Below, in pieces: positions 42,549 to 53,556 of a stretch of DNA of 64,000 nucleotides. Every line of letters begins with the position of its first letter. Position 1 is the first letter of the stretch. The stretch lies in NCBI GenBank assembly GCA_015179045.1, contig WHUZ01000082.1, positions 186,001-250,000 of the forward strand. Direction: 5' to 3'. The notes beneath the pieces are model-generated. The model did not search any database. It worked only from the letters and a program-made list of their open reading frames with translations, and had not been told where the DNA came from. Made by a program: the position numbers and the translations under genes. Origin of the DNA: Kalaharituber pfeilii (lineage: Eukaryota > Ascomycota > Pezizomycetes > Pezizales > Pezizaceae).

Positions 42549-43943
42549 CAACTTGTGAAAAGTTACTCTGCATTATTTGGTAATCATACTACATGCGGTC
42601 CTATTGCCTAAAGCTCCCATTTTGATAACACGAAGGACAGGATTCGAAAGTGAGTAGGTACATACTGTAGGATTTGGGTCATAAGAGAGTACGAAGTTAT
42701 ATGGGACCATCTCTGTAAGAGACCTCAAAAGCTATTGGGCTAAACCTATACTATATAAGACTACCAACGGCATTTATTCTATTGATCAAGATGGTTCTTG
42801 CATTGGTGAGCAGAAAATATTCTACCTGATCGAATGGAGAATCTAGAGTTGTTTTGAGCCAGGAAGTCCTTTACTACAAGAGAGTTATACTAGGTCGTAG
42901 AATGAATGCGAGTTCACTGACACCATCATTTATAAGGGACTGCGAGCGGAAGGGGGCTGCTCCTCGTTTGACTCACAAGGGACGAGGCAATGAAGTAATT
43001 GACATGAAACAAATAATATTATTTCCACGCTGCAGTAACATAGGTATACATGAATTTTTGGCAATCTACAAAAAATGCGGATGTACCATGGTTTTCATTT
43101 CAGATGAGTGGCCGTGCCCTGACAGGACGACAGTTTGATGATTCCTTGTTCTGGGTGACTTGTTGCACATTCACGAGTCCCTGATATTGCTACGCCCACT
43201 GGCTATGCCATGTATCATTTTCCAAGACTCCACCAAGCCCTGAACACATCTTGGGCAAAAATCCCGTTCTTCCCTTACCATTCTGGCGATCTGTACCCTA
43301 GGAGAACTTGAATCGTTTGCTGCACAAGCTCTGCGTTCATGGGTAATATGGGATCGTGCTGCTGGACAAAGCTGCACACAGTCGTTGGAGTCCTTGATGT
43401 TCCTCGCAAGTGCTGCGTCGCATGGTGTGCTAGCAGTTTTCCAGGAGCTATTGTACCCACAGCTCCAGTTGGTGACAGTTGTTGCCGAGCGGCATGTGCA
43501 AGCGTACAGGCGATCCATTGAAGCCGACAATATATATGTCTGTCCGTTTAATCGTGTGGTGCCCTTATGGAGATCTTGTATGTGTAACTGTGTGACATTC
43601 AGAGACTTCTGAATGCAAGGAGTTGTCCGTTGGAAACAGTGTTCACTAACTGCGACGCTTAAATTAGAAATTTGTATAATGATTGCTGGCTGGGCTTGAA
43701 GGAGGATGTTTACTCCTGTAGTATACTTAGGGTATGATCCCGTCATGCAATTGTGGAGCTGAAGGAGAAACCGTCAATCGTACGAATACCGCGTTGGACT
43801 GCATCTTACCGATGTAAAGTCATACCTTTACCTTTTATACACGCGGTATAGCAATAGTCTTTGTCGTACGGCCATGATTAAAGTTGGATTCACCATTTTA
43901 TAACCCTAACTTTGTTACCCTATATCCGATGTTGCATTGTGGC
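42549..43943. other. Gene-free region
   Basis: Several medium-length frames on both strands (for example 43746-43171 minus, Cys-containing) show no recognisable domain, signal peptide or splice logic. No gene called. Confidence 0.4.
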
Positions 43944-43957
43944 TCCCATGGAAACCT

Positions 43958-44027
43958 TATCGCCATAGCCCATAGGGCGGCATGCGATTAATGATATATA
44001 TATATATATATATAAAAAAAAAAAAAA
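43958..44027 (+). mobile_element. T1 micro-retroposon, 70 bp, with (TA)n tail expansion
   Basis: TSD TCCCATGGAAACCT at 43944-43957 and 44028-44041. Outer stem ATCGC/GCGAT. The GATAT tail is expanded to (TA)~10 before A(14). Confidence 0.9.
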
Positions 44028-44041
44028 TCCCATGGAAACCT

Positions 44042-44660
44042 GCATTCCTGACTTGCGCGAGCATATTCTCGCCTATTGCCCTAGGCTCACCCTACACAGG
44101 CTCGTAGGGCAACCCGCATAGAGGTCGGAACAATGAGGACGTTGGGCTTCTCCAGATAACTTGCACAGCAGCTCCAGTAGAGATGAATTGAATTTTTTTT
44201 TTTTTCCCTTTTTTTTCCCCCATTGTTCCTATGCAGCTCAAATTAGACTTTGAATCTGGTTGAGCTGCTGGCGCAGCCTCACCGCTAAGATCGTGACTAG
44301 AAACGCCTTTCAAAGAGATAAGCTCAACTATGTACAGTGATCTTTGCCAGACGGAAAGGCTGGCTATAGTGTTGAGGCCTCAGGCAATTGTATATCCTAA
44401 TAGCAGTCACGCGAGCTGGGTTCAACATCCCATCTTTTCTTTCGAATACCGACTCTACCAATTGGTCGCGACGCCGTAACCGAGGGGTGCCCCGCATCGA
44501 AAATTACATCAATATGAAGCTCGGGACCGCTCGAGCAAGTATCTCAGCCTTGTCTATGGGATTGAGCCACAGCGTTCGACAGGCGAGGGAGAGCATTGGA
44601 GGTGATCGAAATCTATCGCTCTACCCAGTTTGTACGCCAAGTACATTAAAGCAGCGCAGG
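44042..44660. other. Gene-free region
   Basis: No supported gene. Confidence 0.35.
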
Positions 44661-44672
44661 GGTCGCTGCTAC

Positions 44673-44739
44673 TTTTTTTTTTTTTTTTTTTTTTTTTATT
44701 TCACGTAACCCCGCGTGCAGCTTTTCGCCATGGCAGGGC
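44673..44739 (-). mobile_element. T2 micro-retroposon, 67 bp
   Basis: TSD GGTCGCTGCTAC at 44661-44672 and 44740-44751. Confidence 0.9.
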
Positions 44740-44751
44740 GGTCGCTGCTAC

Positions 44752-45132
44752 AATGAACAACAACATGCACCATTTGCATCTGAGAGCCATACTAGTGGGA
44801 AGCATCAAACAATATACCACTTTGATGACCAGCAGTCACCATCAGCCATGGGAGTTTTGGTAGCAGAAGGACCATTGGGATAGAAAAAAGAAAAGGAAGA
44901 GGCAGGCATTTAAATATCTAGTATGGAGAGTAAAGAGAATATAGAGCTATTCTGCCCAGTAAAGGAGTGGAAAAAGAGGTTTATAGTAATCATAGAAGGC
45001 AGGCAATTCGATGTGAAGAGGGCCAGAGAGTAGTACCAATTTATAGAATACTAGACTGCAAAGGTGGAGGATGCTCTATAGCAAGCTGAGAGGAACGTAG
45101 TAGCCCTTTTGAGTGCAAAGAATCTTATCCTG
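44752..45132. other. Gene-free region
   Basis: No supported gene. Confidence 0.35.
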
Positions 45133-45145
45133 GCTTCGCTAAGCT

Positions 45146-45212
45146 TTTTTTTTTTTTTTTTAATATCACATGACCCCGCGTGCAGCTGTTCGCCAAGGCA
45201 GGGCAAATCCAC
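45146..45212 (-). mobile_element. T2 micro-retroposon, 67 bp
   Basis: TSD GCTTCGCTAAGCT at 45133-45145 and 45213-45225. Eight bases beyond the stem (AAATCCAC) are included at the 5' end. Confidence 0.85.
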
Positions 45213-45225
45213 GCTTCGCTAAGCT

Positions 45226-46600
45226 AACTTAGCTAAGTATGGAATTAGACGATGGGGAAAATCAACTAGGAGAGGTTTAATACTACAAAGTTATACTTTA
45301 TCTTAAGTAGAACTTTGTCAGTTTAACAATAAATTTGGTATTAAATGTAATATAAATACTAGAAAACCGGTCTTCTTATAGGAGCTATAGCAATTCCTAA
45401 AGAAGTATATAAAGTTAGGGAATTAATTTCAACCCATATTTTTTTCTTCTAAAATAGCGAATAAATTTACATAGGTTTTAATAGATACCAGTTTGGGTAT
45501 GGAAATACTGATCTCGCTAAAGCGAAATACAGGAGAAGAATTATTTAATAGTATAAAGCCTTATTTAAAACAATAGCAACGGCGGAATCGGAGAAGTGCA
45601 GCTGCGGGGAGGTCCAGACGGGGGAGCACCTAGCCTTCCAGTGCAGTCAGCAGAGGTTTCGCCCAGAAGGCTTCAGAGAATGGGGGGATGTGGAGAAGAA
45701 CTGGAAAAGGACGGCAGAGAATGGGGAGGAGTGGGATGAGTTGGAAAGGTTCTTTTCCGGGATCAAGTTTTAGGAGCGCGCCGTGCGATAATTTTCGTTC
45801 CGGTTTGCGAAGGTGTGGAGGGTTTTTAGTGCGCCGCGCGATTTACCGACCCGGGTCGGGGTAAAATTAGTTTGCCGTCGGGGAAGTTTGCTTGCCGGGA
45901 TGCAGAAGAGGGAGGGGGGAGAGGGGGAGATATATAGTGGAGCCTCAGGTTCTAGAAGTAGATAGAAATTTCTTTGTTTGTTAAGCCTGTTCGAGGGCTT
46001 GCCCAGGGACCCTGCCATGGCTTGGCGCTGCAAGCGGGATTATGTGATGTAAAAAAAAACAAAAAAAAACAGAAAAAAACAATAGCAAGAAAGATTGCTA
46101 TAATAGAATCAAATATCCTAAAAATTTTAGTGAGAAGGAGTTGGAATTTGCTCTTATCTTTTAGTTAATTTCTGATTATCGGTACAATATTTACTACTCG
46201 CTATTCTATAAAAGTTATGAGATATAGAAGTAAGTAGAGATTAGTTAATAATTTGAAGTATATATAGTAAGTAAGAAGGTATAGGTTAAATAAGTATATA
46301 TTATTAGAGAGGAAATTGTAATATAGTAGAGAAGAATTAAGTAAAATAATAAGATAAAAAGAGTTATTAAGAAAAATTATATTAGAAATATTATTTATAT
46401 TAATAGTAGAGTAAGTCAGATAATTTTGATTTTATATTATAAAAAGAGCATTAGTTAGACCTTAATTAATATTTAATAAATACAAGATACTATTTATCTA
46501 GTTTAGTAAAATATTTTTCTTTAACTCTAATAAGAGATTAAATTATAATTTCAGAAGTACTAGTTAGAGTTTATATTAGTTACAGGAATCGCAGCCACTC
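45226..46600. repeat. A+T-rich block
   Basis: TA-dinucleotide-rich, stop-filled DNA (most extreme at 46200-46560), unlike both flanks. Compatible with a decayed repeat mutated by a RIP-like process, but this was not measured. It contains the compositionally normal T2 LINE insertion 45579-46075. Confidence 0.5.
45579..46075 (+). mobile_element. 5'-truncated T2 LINE fragment, 497 bp
   Basis: TSD AAAACAATAGCA at 45567-45578 and 46076-46087. Plus-strand C-terminus: CSCGEVQTGEHLAFQC, RFRPEGFREWGD, ELERFFSGIKF-stop (45772). The T2 UTR with palindrome GACCCGGGTC, the tail (CCCTGCC...GCGGG) and an A-rich end follow. Confidence 0.85.
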
Positions 46601-47790
46601 GTCGTAAGTACTGCTAGTTACGCCTCGCGCCGGATTGAACCCAGTCGCATTTGATATAGCTTGCGCCTAAGCTAAAGGGGTGAAGTGCCAAGTAGTCCTG
46701 CAACCTGAGCTTAACTAAACAAGTATGACAGGTCTCTCTCGCCAGCATTGAATTTGATAGATATGACAGGTCCGGCCCGGTGGCATGAGATGTGGCAGAA
46801 TGAGTTGAATTTAATAGATATGGCAGGTCTGGCCCCACGGCCTCAGGTGAGGAAGAATGAGCTCAATTTTACAGGTATAGCACGCCCCACCTACCGCCGT
46901 GAGAGGAGGTAGAGTGAGCTGAATTTGACAGGCATGGAGGCCCAACCCGACGGCTAGTGAGCGGCACGAGCTAGCTCGAGCCGAGCTGGAGGGTGAGCTC
47001 GAGCCAGCTCGTGAGTAAGTGAGCTCGGCTCGAGCTGGCTCGAGCTGGCGTGGCATGAGCTCGAGCCTGGATTGATTATATTGACAAACTAAACTAAACT
47101 AAGGTAAATTTTCATCTTTCTCACTACTATCAGGTAAATTGTGCATTTCGAAGTTGTTGGTAGGTCAGAATGAGCTCCAAGTCTCTAATTATTACTATAT
47201 TAGGTATTTACAGTTTATGAAACCTTGCACTGGCTAACCATTTTAGCGAGCTGTCAAGAAAAACACAAGCATGATCTTGGCTCGTTTGAGCTCGAGCTGG
47301 CTCGGATCGTGCCGCTCACTACCGACGGCGTGAGAAAGTTGACAGGCAATGAATCCAACAGGCCAGGCCAGGCCACACCAACCGGAGGCCTGGACTGGCC
47401 TGGACCGTGAAATTCTGGGCCTGGCCTGGCCTGAACAATCAGGCCAGGCCGTGAGGGCCGCCTGGACCGGCCCAGGCGGCCTGAAACACTCAGGCCAACC
47501 AGGCCGGTCCAGGCCACTCAGGCCGGTCCAGACCATTCAGGCCGGTATGGCCGGCCCACGAGATGAGGCAGAATAAGCTGAATTTGGCACGTATAGCCGG
47601 CCTGACCTGACAGTGCGAGATTAGGCACAATGAGCTGAATTTGACAGGTATGGCGGGCCCAACCTGCCGGCACGAGATGCTGCAGAATGAGCTGAACTTC
47701 ACAGGTTTGGCTGGCCCTATGCGACGACGTGAGATGAGTCAGAATGAGCTGAACCTGACAGGTTTGGCAGGCCCTATTCGACGGTGTGAG
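46600..47790 (+). repeat. ~57-bp minisatellite with CTCGAGC- and GGCC-rich interludes, left of the copia element
   Basis: Diverged units of GAGCTGAATTTGACAGGTAT plus GGCAGGCCCGACCTGACGGC plus GTGAGATGAGGCAGAAT. At 46960-47060 it changes to GAGCTCGAGC-type repeats and at ~47360-47570 to GGCC-rich repeats. The copia element lies inside the array. Confidence 0.8.
47360..47570 (+). repeat. GGCC-rich repeat (CAGGCCGGTCCAGGCCA)
   Basis: Short units built on AGGCC and GGTCCAGGCC, rich in overlapping palindromes. A sister block lies at 54640-54905. Confidence 0.8.
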
Positions 47791-48384
47791 TGACTGAACG
47801 TCGACCCTGATTCCGGATTCGCACTTAGAATAAGGAGGGCTTCGTCACGTAGGAAAAAACAAGAAAGAGCTTCTGAAGGAATAAAGAAGATCTGTACTGT
47901 TGGGTCCGTACCGTTGGGTCCAATAAGTCTGATTGATTAAAGAGATGCAGAATCAAACAGGATTATATACATAATGAGCATTGCATGACGTGACTGCAGA
48001 ACCATGACTAGACAGGCAGGTGTAACATATCAGGCAGGTGCGGAAGTAACGGAATGCATGGCTTGCAACTAAGCGCTGTGGCGTGAAGTTGGTACTGTGG
48101 CGTTATTGCATGATTCAGACACATAATAGCAACGGAGTGTAGATCATGTGTATGTTAAATGAAAGAACAGAACAGCAACCAATAAACAGACGAAACAGCA
48201 GTTAGAGGGGATTATCTATTAGTAACAGTAACAGAAAGAAACGTATCCATTAGTAACAGTAACAGGAAGAAACGTATCCATTAGTAACAGTAATAGAAAA
48301 AACATATCTATTAGTAACAGCAACATACGGGTAGCGGATGTTGATAGACAGCTCAACACGGGTGGCGGATGTCATGTTTCGACA
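47791..48384 (-). repeat. 3' LTR of the copia element
   Basis: 594 bp, identical by eye to 52963-53556. Contains an internal tandem motif (ATTAGTAACAGTAACAG) in four diverged copies. Confidence 0.95.
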
Positions 48385-48397
48385 CTCTCTCTCAGAC
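48385..48397 (-). other. Polypurine tract
   Basis: Minus strand CTGAGAGAGAGTG directly abuts the 3' LTR, the position expected for plus-strand priming. Confidence 0.7.
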
Positions 48398-51300
48398 GGC
48401 ACACCCGAAGTGTTGAGAGAACTTGGAGTGCTTGATATGCTCGAGAGGTTTCGTAAAGAGGTCAGCAGGATTGTCGTCAGAGGGGATGTATTCGATATCA
48501 AACAGCTTTCGTATGAGTGCCTCGCGCGTGAAGTGGTAGTGGATATCTATATGTTTGGACCTTTGAGAGATTTGCGGTTTGTTGGAAAGGTCAATGGTGG
48601 ATGTATTGTCAGAGTGCAGGAGGATAGGGACTTCTAGCTTGAGTTCTTGAAATCCGTGCAGGTACCAAATTGCTTGTCTAGCAGCAACAGAAAGAGCCAT
48701 GTATTCAGCTTCAGTGGTAGAAACTGATACTGAATTCTGTTTCTTGGACACCCAGGAAATCAAGCAGCCACCAAGTAAGAAACCATAGCCTGACCACGAA
48801 CGACGAGTATCCGGACAGTTTCCATAACCGGAATCAGCGAATCCAACAAGAGATAAAGAACCAGAACGCGGATAGTGAAGTGCCACATGACGAGTACCAG
48901 AGAGATAGCGAAATACTCTTTTAACAGCCTGATGATGCGCCTCAAGAGGATGAGAGCAGTACTGAGAGAGTAAAGAGACAGCATGTGCGAGATCAGGGCG
49001 AGTACCAGTAACCAAATACATGAGAGAGCCAATCATTTGTTGATAAAGATTGGTGTTGACAGCAGGCTCCTCTTCAGGGTAACCCTTGTGAAGTTTACCT
49101 TTCGGATCGAGGGGAGTGGAAACCGGACGTGAGTTTTCCATGCCGAAACGACGTAGTATTTGATCGATGTATTGGGACTGATTGAGCTCGATGCTCTCTC
49201 TATTTTGACGAATTTCGATACCTAGTAACCATTGCAAGGGACCTTTTACAGTCACCTGGAAATGAGACTGAAGATGCGCAGTTAGGCGATCTAGATCTGC
49301 CCTAGTTCCAACAATAGTTAAATCGTCCACATATACCACCAGAATGGTGCGACGTGTAGCATTGAAGTAGACGAAAACACAGGGATCGAAGTGAAGTGAA
49401 CGGAACCCCATTTCAGCAACAACAGATGATAGCTTTTCATACCATTTGAGTGGTGCTTGCTTGAGTCCGTAGAGAGCCTTTTTCAGCAGAAGAACCTTTC
49501 CTTCTAGACCAATGCCTGGGGGCGGCAGCATCCAGATTTCTTCGCTGAGTTCTCCATTCAAGAATGCCGTTTTGATGTCCAATTGCTCAAGTTCTAGACC
49601 GAGAATAGCGGCAAGGGCAATGACGAGACGTAGGGAATCGTACCGTGTAACAGGCGCGAAAGTCTCTTCATAATCAATACCAGCTTTCTGTGAATAACCC
49701 TTGACGACTAGTCTAGCTTTGTAGCGCTCAATAGAACCATCAGCATTCAACTTGATCTTAAATACCCATCTGCTGTGTATGGCCTTACGCCCTTTTGGTA
49801 GTTCTGTTAGATCGTGTACTTCCCAGACCTTTGCATCCTGAATCGACTGATGCTCCTCAATTATGGCGGTTTGCCATTTGTCCCAGTCTATGCATGCCAT
49901 AGCTTCGTCGTATGTTTGAGGTTCATACGTCGCGCTGAGTCCGCTGAATCCGTAACGCACAGGGGCTTTACGCTCTCTCTGAGATCGGCGTAATGAACCT
50001 GATGTGCTAGGAGCTTGACTATTTTCAAAGAGGAGCTGACGTTCAGCTTCATCATCAATTTCATCAAGTGAGGCGGAGGAAGGAGCAGAGGCGGAGGCAG
50101 AGGCGGAGGCTGAAGCGGGAGCTGAGACGGTCGATTGTGGAAGTGCAGCAGTGTCAATGTCGTCGAAAAACGAATTCGATGGATCTATGACAGAATGATG
50201 CGGTGTGGGAGTTGACGAACTGGATTCGGTATCACTACCAAAACTACCAGGCATAGATTGCTGTATAGGCGATGGACTATGCTGTGCAGGCGGAGGTGGG
50301 CTCAGGGTAACTTGAGATTCAGAGGTTGATTGAGCTGGTGGTGCTGGTGAGGCGGCCGGTTCAGGCGTCGGTAAGGCTGGTGACGGTGATACGGCCGGGA
50401 CGGCAGAAACAGATGATGACGATGTTGCTGGGAACTCTATATCAGAGGACGTGTTGTTTGGTACAAACCGTACTTGATTAGATTCATTAACTGTTCTCTT
50501 AGATGGAATGTAAACGCGGTACATGGAATTACAAGTGTAACCGACAAGACGACCTTCTAGTGCTCGCTGCTCCAGTTTGCTTCCAGGTCCCCTAGTTGAT
50601 TCTGGAATATGCACATAGCACTGTGTGAAGAAAGGGCGGAGGTGTCCAACTTGCGGTCGTCGGTGGAGGAGTACTTCATACGGAGTTCTTCCCTGTAGAG
50701 CCGTATGTGGTAGGCGATTCTTGAGGTATACAGCCCAGTTAAAGGCTTCAGACCAAAGGAATTTCGGAGCATTTTGCATAGCAGGACGGCACATATTCGC
50801 AATGATAGCGTTGTATCTCTCAGCGATACCATTGGACTCTGGTGATGCGGCGGCAGTGGTTTGATGAGTGATTCCCTTCTCAGAACAATAATCAGACCAC
50901 TCAGTGTTGAGGTATTCACCACCTCTGTCAGACCTGATAGTACGTGGGTACCGACCAGTGTTATTGGCGACTTTTTGACAGAGATCCTTGAGGTGTTTTA
51001 CAGCCTCAGATTTCTGTTTCAGGAAGCGGATTTCTGCATACCGCGAAAAGTCATCAATAAACGTCATGTAGTAGAGGGCGCCGCTTAGAGATTGTACCGG
51101 AAATTTGCCAGCGAGATCAGTGTGAACAAGATCGAAGGGCTCTGCGGCTCGCTGGTTTGTAGGGGGAGGAGTAACATGCTTGGAATTCGATTTAGCACAC
51201 GCATCGCAGAAGAAGAAAGACGGGCGCTTTGGGATAATATGACCATCAACATATCTATCAACAGCGGATGACCATGACTGTGGTGAGGTATGGCCAAGGG

Positions 51301-52783
51301 CTTCGTGCCAGTATTGGGTAGTAGAGAGATATGCGGTACCATGTTGGATGAGACAAGAGACATAAAAGAGTCCATTCAAGTCATTCTTGTGTGTGGCAAC
51401 AAAAACAATCTTATTATCACTCTTATAGCGCACCTGTATCCAATCATCCTCTCCAACCATACGAAATTTCCCCCGAGCTGCAATCTGCTTCCACGAAATT
51501 AAACATCCTGCTTCCCATCTAGGTATAAATAAAACATTCAACAAGATTAGCTCAACGACATGACCGCCTACTTCCACATCCATCTTGACATTTCCCTTGT
51601 GAGTACTGAAAAGTACTCGCCCTCCACCAACCTTTATACCCACTTTGGATGGGCTTGGATCTAGGAGGTGGGAAAGGTCAGCTGTGATATGGTGAGTGGC
51701 GCCAGTGTCAAAGGCCCATACCTCGTATGTTTTATCTTGTGCGCTTTTTAGGGCGCTACCTAAAGGCGGAGAAGGAAGGATTTCGGGAGGGGCGGAATCA
51801 TCAGCGAAGGTAAGGAAACAAGCGCCGGTTGCGACTTCGGAGACTTCGACGGCGAGGTTTGCGCTTCCGGAGGATGAGGCTGTGTTCTTCTTTTCTTTTG
51901 CTTCCTTAAGGACCGTGCACGAGGTATGTGTATGTCCTTTTGAAGAGAGGTTACGCTTCCAACAGTAAGAGCATTCGTCGGAGGGACATTGGCCCTTGCG
52001 TGGGGAGGAGGAGGCGGAACTGGTCGAAGAAGATTGTTGATTCTCTTTTCTGGGCTTCTTCTTCTTGTTGTCCTTTTTCTTTGCAGCAACGAGGGCGTCG
52101 CCAGAGGAGGAAGAAGAGTTTGGAAGGTCCAGGAGCCGAGTACGGACATCAGCGTAGGTGAGGCCGTCTTTGCTTTGGAGATTGTCAACAATATTCTCCA
52201 TCGAGGAGGGAAGCGTACGAAGAAGAAGCTGCGCTTTCAGCTCAATATCAGCAAGAACAAGCTGCAGTGCCTTCACGTAGGACCTTGAATTATCTGCCAC
52301 ATTGACTTTGTCAGCGAGACGAGTCCATTGTGCTTCAAAGGCCTGGATGTGCGCTGCGACGGTTGTGGAGTCGTCTTTCTTGAGATCCAGCAAGGTATTG
52401 AGTGTATGAAACGTAGAGGTTACATTCTTGCGGTCGAGTGTATCCTCCAGCTCTCTCCATGCTTCTGCTGCAGTCTTTTTCTGTGAAATGACGTGCTTAT
52501 ACTCGGGGGAGACTACTTGAACAAGATGGAATTTAGCCATTTTATTCTTTCGCTCCCAGTTGCGATAGCGGTCCTGCTCCGGTTTGACTTCCGTGCCAAG
52601 TACTACTTCCAGTACATCAGCTGCGTCGAGAATGGTACGTGTTTCGCTTTGCCATACGTTATAGTTGGTTCCATCGAGAATTGTAGGAGTGGAAATCTTG
52701 ATGGTGACGGCTTCCCATTTTTCGTCAGTTGGTGTGGGAGTAGTAGAGGAGGAGGACGAGGAAGAAGAACCGCGGTCGGCCAT
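48392..52783 (-). CDS. Copia gag-pol polyprotein (1463 aa)
   Basis: Single frame, ATG at 52783, stop overlapping the polypurine tract. Order: N-terminal gag of the UBN2 type (residues ~25-230; WRELEDTL, LLRTLPSSM), a Lys-rich linker and Cys/His-rich segment (~280-310), aspartic protease with DTGATHH (~360), pre-integrase HEALGHTS (~495), integrase with HTDLAG (~556), DDFSRY, SDRGGEY and ESNGIAER (D,D,E), reverse transcriptase with QLDIKTAFLNGEL and YVDD (~1150), and RNase H (GFADSGYG, STTEAEYMA, HSDNTS). This PR-IN-RT-RH order is diagnostic of Ty1/copia. All catalytic motifs are present and no stop or frameshift was seen. The product should form cytoplasmic particles, with processing by its own protease. 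Confidence 0.95.
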   Translation of the reverse strand: MADRGSSSSSSSSTTPTPTDEKWEAVTIKISTPTILDGTNYNVWQSETRTILDAADVLEVVLGTEVKPEQDRYRNWERKNKMAKFHLVQVVSPEYKHVISQKKTAAEAWRELEDTLDRKNVTSTFHTLNTLLDLKKDDSTTVAAHIQAFEAQWTRLADKVNVADNSRSYVKALQLVLADIELKAQLLLRTLPSSMENIVDNLQSKDGLTYADVRTRLLDLPNSSSSSGDALVAAKKKDNKKKKPRKENQQSSSTSSASSSPRKGQCPSDECSYCWKRNLSSKGHTHTSCTVLKEAKEKKNTASSSGSANLAVEVSEVATGACFLTFADDSAPPEILPSPPLGSALKSAQDKTYEVWAFDTGATHHITADLSHLLDPSPSKVGIKVGGGRVLFSTHKGNVKMDVEVGGHVVELILLNVLFIPRWEAGCLISWKQIAARGKFRMVGEDDWIQVRYKSDNKIVFVATHKNDLNGLFYVSCLIQHGTAYLSTTQYWHEALGHTSPQSWSSAVDRYVDGHIIPKRPSFFFCDACAKSNSKHVTPPPTNQRAAEPFDLVHTDLAGKFPVQSLSGALYYMTFIDDFSRYAEIRFLKQKSEAVKHLKDLCQKVANNTGRYPRTIRSDRGGEYLNTEWSDYCSEKGITHQTTAAASPESNGIAERYNAIIANMCRPAMQNAPKFLWSEAFNWAVYLKNRLPHTALQGRTPYEVLLHRRPQVGHLRPFFTQCYVHIPESTRGPGSKLEQRALEGRLVGYTCNSMYRVYIPSKRTVNESNQVRFVPNNTSSDIEFPATSSSSVSAVPAVSPSPALPTPEPAASPAPPAQSTSESQVTLSPPPPAQHSPSPIQQSMPGSFGSDTESSSSTPTPHHSVIDPSNSFFDDIDTAALPQSTVSAPASASASASASAPSSASLDEIDDEAERQLLFENSQAPSTSGSLRRSQRERKAPVRYGFSGLSATYEPQTYDEAMACIDWDKWQTAIIEEHQSIQDAKVWEVHDLTELPKGRKAIHSRWVFKIKLNADGSIERYKARLVVKGYSQKAGIDYEETFAPVTRYDSLRLVIALAAILGLELEQLDIKTAFLNGELSEEIWMLPPPGIGLEGKVLLLKKALYGLKQAPLKWYEKLSSVVAEMGFRSLHFDPCVFVYFNATRRTILVVYVDDLTIVGTRADLDRLTAHLQSHFQVTVKGPLQWLLGIEIRQNRESIELNQSQYIDQILRRFGMENSRPVSTPLDPKGKLHKGYPEEEPAVNTNLYQQMIGSLMYLVTGTRPDLAHAVSLLSQYCSHPLEAHHQAVKRVFRYLSGTRHVALHYPRSGSLSLVGFADSGYGNCPDTRRSWSGYGFLLGGCLISWVSKKQNSVSVSTTEAEYMALSVAARQAIWYLHGFQELKLEVPILLHSDNTSTIDLSNKPQISQRSKHIDIHYHFTREALIRKLFDIEYIPSDDNPADLFTKPLEHIKHSKFSQHFGCAV

Positions 52784-52950
52784 TGTTGTTGAGGTGGGTA
52801 CAAGCGCGAAATGACAGAAGAAAGGAAATCCAAGAGAATGTGAGACTTAAAGGAATGAGTGGTAACGAAGAGCGACGAGGCGAAATGAGAGGTGCGAAGA
52901 AGTGGAAGGAATGAGAGGTGCGACTTGATGCTTTGTTACAGCGTCAAGCC

Positions 52951-52962
52951 GGGCTCATAACC
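52951..52962 (-). other. Primer-binding site complementary to the tRNA-iMet anticodon arm
   Basis: Immediately inside the 5' LTR the minus strand reads GGTTATGAGCCC. Its complement GGGCTCATAACC matches the anticodon stem-loop of eukaryotic initiator tRNA-Met, not the tRNA 3' end. Drosophila copia primes from such an internally cut half-tRNA. Confidence 0.75.
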
Positions 52963-53556
52963 TGACTGAACGTCGACCCTGATTCCGGATTCGCACTTAG
53001 AATAAGGAGGGCTTCGTCACGTAGGAAAAAACAAGAAAGAGCTTCTGAAGGAATAAAGAAGATCTGTACTGTTGGGTCCGTACCGTTGGGTCCAATAAGT
53101 CTGATTGATTAAAGAGATGCAGAATCAAACAGGATTATATACATAATGAGCATTGCATGACGTGACTGCAGAACCATGACTAGACAGGCAGGTGTAACAT
53201 ATCAGGCAGGTGCGGAAGTAACGGAATGCATGGCTTGCAACTAAGCGCTGTGGCGTGAAGTTGGTACTGTGGCGTTATTGCATGATTCAGACACATAATA
53301 GCAACGGAGTGTAGATCATGTGTATGTTAAATGAAAGAACAGAACAGCAACCAATAAACAGACGAAACAGCAGTTAGAGGGGATTATCTATTAGTAACAG
53401 TAACAGAAAGAAACGTATCCATTAGTAACAGTAACAGGAAGAAACGTATCCATTAGTAACAGTAATAGAAAAAACATATCTATTAGTAACAGCAACATAC
53501 GGGTAGCGGATGTTGATAGACAGCTCAACACGGGTGGCGGATGTCATGTTTCGACA
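52963..53556 (-). repeat. 5' LTR of the copia element
   Basis: 594 bp. Contains promoter and transcription start by position; no individual element assigned. Confidence 0.95.

Larger units (their letters stand above)
47791..53556 (-). mobile_element. Full-length Ty1/copia LTR retrotransposon
   Basis: 5766 bp with 594-bp LTRs (TG..CA ends) that I find identical by eye, a 5-bp TSD (GTGAG, 47786-47790 and 53557-53561), one long polyprotein frame, a primer-binding site and a purine-rich tract. It sits inside the 57-bp minisatellite. Identical LTRs and an open frame point to a very recent insertion that may still be active. Confidence 0.95.

Noticed and set aside
43171..43746. 191-codon minus-strand frame as a gene
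   Set aside because: No domain, no repeat pattern, composition like random frames in the region, and no splice or promoter evidence.
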